64,000 nucleotides of DNA, from positions 32,692,433 to 32,756,432 of the forward strand of contig OZ021724.1 in assembly GCA_963978545.1 (NCBI GenBank), read 5' to 3'. The translations under genes and the position numbers were made by a program. Origin of the DNA: Linyphia triangularis. Taxonomy: Eukaryota; Arthropoda; Arachnida; Araneae; Linyphiidae. Each line of letters opens with the position of its first letter. Position 1 is the stretch's first letter. Shown piece after piece: positions 58,441 through 64,000 of the stretch. The notes beneath the pieces were generated by a model. The model was not told where the DNA came from and did no database searches. It was given only the letters and a program-made list of their open reading frames with translations.

Positions 58441-58517
58441 ATTTGCCCTTAGTTCCATTATTAAAGCATCTTGTTCTGCTATCTTCTGCTTCAAAGAGTT
58501 TTCAATTTCAAAATTAT
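58441..58517 (-). CDS. CENP-F-like gene, exon 3
   Basis: A 77-bp exon, acceptor GATTTCAG and donor AAT|GTATG. It completes the split codon of exon 2 and reads DNFEIENSLKQKIAEQDALI, ending MELRAN. The sequence is coiled-coil-like and rich in Glu, Lys and Leu. Phase 0 at its 3' end agrees with exon 4. The neighbouring intron toward exon 2 carries one of the short CAGGG-ended elements (58625-58987). Confidence 0.68.
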
Positions 58518-58624
58518 CTGAAATCATACATCCAAAATAAAATAACAGTAAATACACGCTTTAAAATAGCATTCATTATATTATAGTCTTTTGAATTTTG
58601 TTATTTTTGAAGTTATTACAAAAG

Positions 58625-58987
58625 CAGAGTTCCCACTCAAATCACAGAATGGAAATAAATGACTTTTAAGGACCTAATTAATGTTTTTAAGGACCTTTAA
58701 AAATTTGTTTTCACTCATCATGTCTATATATAAATTTTTAATAAAGTATATTCTGCCAAAAAAGTTACAAGTTGGTGGATGCGTAATACAAATATGTCGG
58801 AAAATTCTGATACAGTGCACGCTGGGATAGCAAGTCCGAGTTGTATTTTTATAAATTTTGTAGTTGGTCACACAACATCTGCAAAAATTAAGGACCTCTA
58901 AGCATTTTCAAGTACTTTCAAGGCCTTGAAAACAAGTTCAAAAATATTAAGCACTTTTAATGACTTTCAATGACCGTGGGAACCCTG
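58625..58987. mobile_element. CAGGGTTCCC-type MITE, TSD AAAAG
   Basis: Starts cagagttcccactcaaatca and ends gaccgtgggaaccctg. The flanks are AAAAG at 58620-58624 and 58988-58992. 363 bp. It inserted in the intron between exons 2 and 3, 100 bp from exon 3. The minus-strand 65-codon frame across it is incidental. Confidence 0.8.
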
Positions 58988-59151
58988 AAAAGAATCGTCT
59001 TGTCCAATTTCTAACATCCTCAAATGCTTGCATTTTTAAAGATGGCAGAACGGTTCAGTGAACAAAAGTATTTAATAATAATAAAATTATCATTTATGAA
59101 AACTTAAGTTTATTAGTAATGTAATTCGCATCTAAAAGATATAAATCGTAC

Positions 59152-59269
59152 CTATTGATTGATTTGTAATATTTTCTTTGTTACTCTTTTGTATCCTTTG
59201 TTCTCTTTCCATAAGTGTATTTTCTCGCAAGCAATTTACATCCTTTAGATCACTCACAAGCTGTTGCAG
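59152..59269 (-). CDS. CENP-F-like gene, exon 2
   Basis: 118 bp, phase 0 in and phase 1 out, with acceptor CCTTAG and donor ATAG|GTACG. The 39 codons begin LQQLVSDLKDVNCLRE and continue the coiled coil of the previous exon. The phase-1 end fits the following exon exactly, forming an Asp codon across the junction. It is too short to stand out as an open reading frame and was placed by splice sites and phase. Confidence 0.72.
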
Positions 59270-60462
59270 CTAAGGAAAAGAAAAATACACCAATATTATT
59301 ATTACAATACTTGAACTTGAAGTAAAAATTTTAAAATAGGTTATATAACATTTTTCTACATCTATCAGGCAGTTTATCAACTATTCTTTACAGAACAGAT
59401 ATTAATTATTACACATACATAAACAAGGTACATTTGTTAAAATGTTCAATGATATTAAATTCTATACTATTTTCGGGATCTTAATATTCAAATAAAGAAA
59501 TAAAACTAATTTGTTTAATTACACTGGCGATTCCAAGCTTTTAAATAAGAACACAATCTTAAGATATAAATATTAAAACACTATCCTCGCAACCATATCA
59601 TTATGGCATATTCCACCACTTTTCCCATAACATGTTGATTCTCAGCAATTTGTTTCAGTGTTTGATATTTCTCTTTACACCTTAACTCTTGATGTTTCCT
59701 CACACAGTAAAATTGTGTGATTTTTACAATTACTTTTGATTATATGTTGCAAAAAAAATATATAATAATAACACTCACTGCATATGCTATCTGCAAGCAT
59801 AGATTAGAACAATTGTTTCTTCACATTCACTGAGGTTCTTTGATGTTGATGTAATTGGCATGATTGAATGGAAAAGATTTTAATATCATCGACCCAGAGT
59901 AATGGCAAGAAAACAAATATTACATAACTACAAAAGGGCATTGCCAGGTGTTAAAGTGGTGAACGATGTGGTGGGAAAAAAAGAGTTGGCCCCAAGACTG
60001 AGTACAGCAAACTAAATACTAATGATAAAGAATAAAAACAGACACTGAAAGTTGTAGCTTATCGTAAAAAAAATTAAAAATTTTTTTTTTAAGGAATTGA
60101 TTAATGATTGTTGATTAATATCCGGGATGAACAAGTATACAAACTACACAATGCTAAAATTGTATTTCTTAAAAAATATTAAAACTTTTTTTTCTAAAAT
60201 AACCTTTTGTGTTTAGTAAAATGCTGTAGGACTAATTAAATTCTTAAAAGGGAAGGTTATAAACACCACCTCTAAAATTCAACGAATTAAGCATTACTTT
60301 ATTTTATTTTTTTAAATAGAAGAAACGAATTGGCAGATACCCCAGCAAAATTTTAAAGTTTAGTAGTATTTTTTAATCACCCAACTAAATATACTGCAAT
60401 TGATAATACGAAATGATGAATGTACAATATGAAAGTACAGCATGCCAAGATAGTATATAGTA

Positions 60463-60952
60463 CAGTCAAACCCCATTAATGCAAAATCGACAGGGCCACC
60501 GAAATTTTTCGTGTTAATCAAATTTTGTATTAACCGTCAAAAACTTTTTCATCTAATTAATGCAGATTTAAAACTACTAGCTATATGTGTATTTGATACT
60601 GTTGTTTTTTAAAACATTTAAACTGCTAGGCTTATATTTAGTACAATAGTTTAACAAGATATTAATTAGAAACGAAACAAAATAAATGTATTAACCAATA
60701 ACAAATTATTTATTTGATTATTAAAGTCCATTATGGATTTTTGCTTTAAATTTTTAATAAGGCATCTTTTTTTAAATGAGCACCACTTCAAAATTATTTA
60801 AAGCACATGAGACATTATCCCTACTGCTTTAGGAAACATTGCAAGCATCTAAAAAAGGGGGATTTAAAGAGGAAATTTTTTTTTTCACCATAAGCGGGAT
60901 TTCATTGTGAAGCAATTCGGGAAAGAAATTTTGTGTTAAAGGGATTCGACTG
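60463..60952. mobile_element. pogo/Tigger-like MITE
   Basis: cagtcaaaccccattaatgc aaaat at the left and, inverted, cagtcgaatccctttaacac aaaat at the right, each beside a TA (60461-60462 and 60953-60954). CAGT-CRAAYCCC termini with TA duplication are typical of pogo-type elements. 490 bp, non-coding. It ends only 33 bp from the first visible CENP-F-like exon. Confidence 0.75.
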
Positions 60953-60985
60953 TAAATACTTCTCAAAACTGTTTGATTACATTAC

Positions 60986-61162
60986 CTTGCAGTTTTCTTT
61001 CTTTGACTGAGAAAGTAGCACTTCCAAGTTTTTAATCCTTGAGTCGCGACTCTGAAGTTCAATTTGCAGCTTCTGCTGCTTGCTTTCAAAATCCTTACAG
61101 ATATTTGCTAGTGATTGCAGCTCTCGTTGAACCTCAGTGGTCTGTTGTTTCTCCTTTTCAGT
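60986..61162 (-). CDS. CENP-F-like gene, first visible exon (N-terminal coiled coil)
   Basis: Fifty-nine codons, phase 0 at both ends, acceptor ...CCATTAG and donor AAG|GTAATG. The peptide starts TEKEKQQTTEVQRELQSLAN and ends SQSKKENCK. Its central stretch (NICKDFESKQQKLQIELQ) resembles the segment of vertebrate CENP-F that reads around MEICESLEKTKQKISHELQ near residues 70-90. That similarity is the main reason for the family name. The exon has no initiator Met in context, so at least one upstream exon must supply the first 50-60 residues. Confidence 0.8.
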
Positions 61163-61926
61163 CTAATGGAAACACATTTTAGAAAAATGCAAGATAAAAA
61201 GCGCAAGTTGCCGTAATATAATTTGCAATTGCATTGAGTTTGAATATAAGACATAACTATGGTTTTTAATTTATATTTTAAAAAAATGTGTATGTTGCAA
61301 CGTGTTGAGTACATTGAAGCAAAAATTACCAAGGGGATGTAATAAATTACAGCATCCATTTGAAACAAGCTAATCCTTTCTCCCCACGTCAGGATCAGTC
61401 ATGTTTAATCAATATCTCTCTACAATTGTTTCACATTGTTGTCAATCCCCTGCCCCTCCTAAACAATTATATTTACCATCTCCCGATTTTTTTAAATGCA
61501 TATTTATGTGGGTCAGAGACCTCTTCAACAGATGGCAGCATTCACCTGCTTGAAGGACCCAATTCAATGAAACATCACCCTGGTGGAAAGTAAGTGACAT
61601 GTTGGAACATGGACAACTTCACGACAGATATGTGCGGGTGATGTGACAGAACACGTAAAACCAAAAAAAACGTCTATGTTCATAAAAGTCAAACCTTTGA
61701 AATTTACAACTGACATTTAGCCACACTGACCTTCCCATATTTATGTAGTTTTGAAATCAAGTCCCACTTAATGAATTTTAAGAACTAGAATGAGAAAATC
61801 TATAGAATGATGTGACGTGCAGCATAGACCAAAGAATAAAGCAGACTGATCATAAACCTCCAAATCCATGACCTATACAGCACACAAGGAATTATGCACA
61901 GCGATTCAAAACATTTTGTATAGACA
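61163..61926. other. Intronic stretch upstream of first visible exon
   Basis: No upstream CENP-F-like exon or start was recognised. The plus-strand 77-codon frame at 61360-61593 has no splice or family support. Phrases such as gtgatgtgacagaacac look repeat-derived. Confidence 0.35.
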
Positions 61927-62008
61927 ATGGCAGCTTGCTGCGCATTTGAATGTACAAATCGTCCGTCAAAAATAAAGTGCCTAACGTTCCAAAAATTTCA
62001 TTACATAG
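61927..62008 (+). CDS. Possible THAP-type zinc finger, first exon
   Basis: ATG opens a 27-codon frame reading MAACCAFECTNRPSKIKCLT then FQKFHYI, followed by a donor ATAG|GTAAGT. Met, then C-x4-C (CAFEC), N-R, and a TFQKFH block match the start of THAP domains, DNA-binding C2CH zinc fingers of host factors and of some transposases (for example P-element-like). The second zinc pair (C-x2-H) would lie further on and was not found. It lies opposite the CENP-F-like gene, upstream of that gene's first visible exon. It may be a genuine divergent gene, or a transposon remnant. Confidence 0.45.
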
Positions 62009-62056
62009 GTAAGTTCTTTTCTAACACTGTCTAATTATACTTTGAATTGATTTTAG

Positions 62057-62100
62057 TTTCTAAAACTGTTTATTTATATTGGAATGACTTCAAAATGAAA
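62057..62100 (+). CDS. Possible second exon of the THAP fragment
   Basis: After a 48-bp intron, acceptor GATTTTAG leads to a 44-bp exon ending AAA|GTATGT. Joined in phase 1 to the previous exon it reads VSKTVYLYWNDFKMK. THAP domains have a conserved Trp at about this spacing, and both splice sites suit the phase, but a 48-bp intron is short and the evidence is thin. Confidence 0.25.
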
Positions 62101-62109
62101 GTATGTAGT

Positions 62110-64000
62110 TTCGTTTGGGTACCCGTTTTGTTTCCCTTGATAATTGTGTGTATAACAGAATTTTTTATTAAATTTCAATTTACTACAGATTTCATATTTT
62201 CAACAACTGCCATTTTAGATAAAGCAATTACGATGTCTGAATTTTGAATAATTGTTTTCTTGAAGTAAGTTTTTGTTTATGGAGAGGAATGAGTCACCAT
62301 AATTTTATATTTGTATTCCCCTCCAAGGAGCCCCAGAAGAGAGACTCGCGATGGTAATGTGAGATGCGTTAGGCGACCAAGTTTCGAATGGAAGCAAGAG
62401 TGCTCTTTTCTCTGGAAATGGAGAAACAGTTGATTCTCTAACTTGGTATCAATGTTAAGAAACCAGTCAATGATGATGCAATGCATTTGAAAGTAAAAGT
62501 CACATTTCATAAAGAACTCGTTGTGTAAAAGGATTAATTTCCCATTTGACAAAAAAGTGAAACCGAAACAAAGGTTATCATTTACATGTTACTTAACAAT
62601 ACAAAATTTGTCAGCTATGTAATTGTGAAATTCTGTTAGTGAGATATCTGCCCAATTCCCATAATATGGTTATTATAACATGCACATGGACGACGCGAAC
62701 TGGGGGCGAAGGGGGCGTCTCGCCCCCCCCCCCCCCCCAAAGTTTTACCAAGTTGAACAGTCAGCAAATTTTCGAAATTTTTTTAGCCCTCTTTTTAAAG
62801 TTGATCCACAATAAAATCGAATTGAATGAAAAAATGTCGAACATAAAATATTACAAAACCGACCCAAATTTCACTAATCGGCATTTTTACACTAGAAGTC
62901 TATTATAAGGGAGTCGATGCCTTTCCCCCCGCCTACATTGATGGACTACGTACACAAATATAACAGGTATTTTGCGAACACAAATCATAGATATCTTCAT
63001 TATCTCACCCCGCCAAAGTTTTTAGAAAAGAAAGTCGGCACTCGGCAAATTTCATCAATTTCTTTAAAAGTGCCAAGTGATGGATGTTTTAAAATGTATT
63101 GAATAGAAAAAAATTTAAATAATTAAAATTGTCAATAGTATTAAAAAATCCTGATCACAATTCATTCTAAGTTGGAGGTCGGCAATTTTAAATTGGAGTA
63201 AGTATATCCTTTTTTTGCAGGAACATTTAAGTTGATATCGTCACTGACAGCTTCTAAATGAAATTAAATATGAACATATCTCCCGTACTGTTGCACAAGT
63301 ATCAATTTCCACAAATTCTCTACAGAATGAATAATTTTCCTTCAATTTCAAATCGGTACATTTATTTGTAGAAATCGTCATTTACGACTTTCGTAAGTTT
63401 TTAAATCAGTCACCTGATAAGTACACACTATATTCTCAGGAAGAAACTGAGAATAATTACTTATTCTTCCAATTAATAGATAACTCTGATGTGTTACAGT
63501 AGGTGACACATTTTTAGTACGTCAGGTAACTCCTTAAAAACCCTGATATGCCCATTAAACGTCATTTACATAAAGTGTGTATTGTATGTCATATGAATTG
63601 AAAGTCTTACAGAAAATTTCAAAGCATCTAAATTTTAACTTCCGAAAAATGAGCCCTCTTTTATCAAATACATGGCTTACGTACCCCACTGGTCTGGCGA
63701 GAAGTTTCAATTTCGAATAAAACTTGCTTATTTTTTGGTAAGATAAAAATAAAATTACATTTTATAAGGTTATTCAACGAGGTTTATTTTTACTTTTTAC
63801 GAACATGAAGTTGAGTGAAATGGAAGTAGCGTGCAATTCTGTTAAAAAATATTTCTATTACATTTTGCCAAATTTTTGCAATCAATGTCAAGTAGAACTC
63901 TATAAATGATTTTATATAGTACTTCATTTATCAAAAAAGTGTAACGATGTGCGATAATGGATAGTCGAACAAGGAACTCCTAGATAAGAAGGCAGGCGCG
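62110..64000. other. AT-rich stretch to the right edge, no gene seen
   Basis: Contains a ggggcgtctcgccccc palindrome running into a 16-base C run (62723-62738), and scattered short frames without support. The missing 5' exon of the CENP-F-like gene should lie here or beyond the window. Confidence 0.35.

Larger units (their letters stand above)
5084..61162 (-). other. CENP-F-like giant coiled-coil gene, visible span (20 exons)
   Basis: This is the span of one intron-rich gene; the exons are listed separately. Conceptual joining gives about 1,500 residues, almost all charged heptad-type coiled coil, with a short Ser/Thr/Pro-rich break in exons 4-5. The first exon and exon 6 resemble the N-terminal coiled coil of CENP-F, which in vertebrates acts at kinetochores, the nuclear envelope and microtubules. 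The start codon lies upstream of 61162 and was not found before the right edge. The C-terminus was not found in the first 5 kb, so the gene probably leaves the window at both ends. All splice phases agree except between the last two exons. Introns range from about 0.6 to 8.6 kb and hold nearly all the mobile DNA. The family call is from remembered homology, without alignment; another long coiled-coil protein is the main alternative. Confidence 0.75.

Overview
The window looks like AT-rich, intron-heavy, transposon-laden DNA from an invertebrate animal. An arthropod is likely and an arachnid plausible, but this is inferred from base composition, exon/intron structure and the transposon mix, not from a species-specific marker. 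There is no prokaryotic organisation.

One host gene runs through almost the whole window on the minus strand, from about 61.2 kb down to 5.1 kb, and appears to continue past both edges. Twenty exons can be placed by reading frame, splice sites and phase. They encode about 1,500 residues of nearly continuous coiled coil. The first visible exon and the exon at 46.0-46.1 kb resemble the N-terminal region of centromere protein F (CENP-F), a large kinetochore and microtubule-associated coiled-coil protein. Downstream of that region the gene becomes an array of symmetric phase-0 exons, six of them exactly 306 bp (102 codons) and the rest close to that. Their sequences are related, so the rod was built by repeated exon duplication. 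A decayed copy of one such exon lies at about 40.98-41.06 kb.

Almost everything else is mobile DNA in the introns. From left to right: a tRNA-derived SINE (two copies, 0.5 and 10.1 kb); short CAGGG-ended elements with 5-bp target duplications (5.9, 7.8, 18.8, 42.2, 55.8 and 58.6 kb); a dead Tc1-type element (15.0-16.7 kb); a giant palindrome made from two head-to-head 5' halves of another Tc1-type element (19.3-20.9 kb); a 3.4-kb element with a broken transposase-like gene and repeated GTCCCACACRTGACA motifs (23.9-27.4 kb); the RNase H/3' end of a non-LTR retrotransposon with a TTAA-flanked MITE inside it (28.4-29.9 kb); a fold-back element (34.9-35.8 kb); a three-level nest (35.9-40.1 kb); a second nest at 49.1-53.8 kb holding a decayed multi-kilobase transposon; a probable solo LTR (57.2-57.6 kb); and a pogo-like MITE (60.5-61.0 kb).

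On the plus strand near 61.9 kb a short pair of putative exons encodes the start of a THAP-type zinc finger, possibly the remnant of another gene or transposon.

The exon calls rest on mutual phase consistency and are fairly firm. Transposon superfamily names are given only where terminal sequences, target duplications or protein motifs support them.
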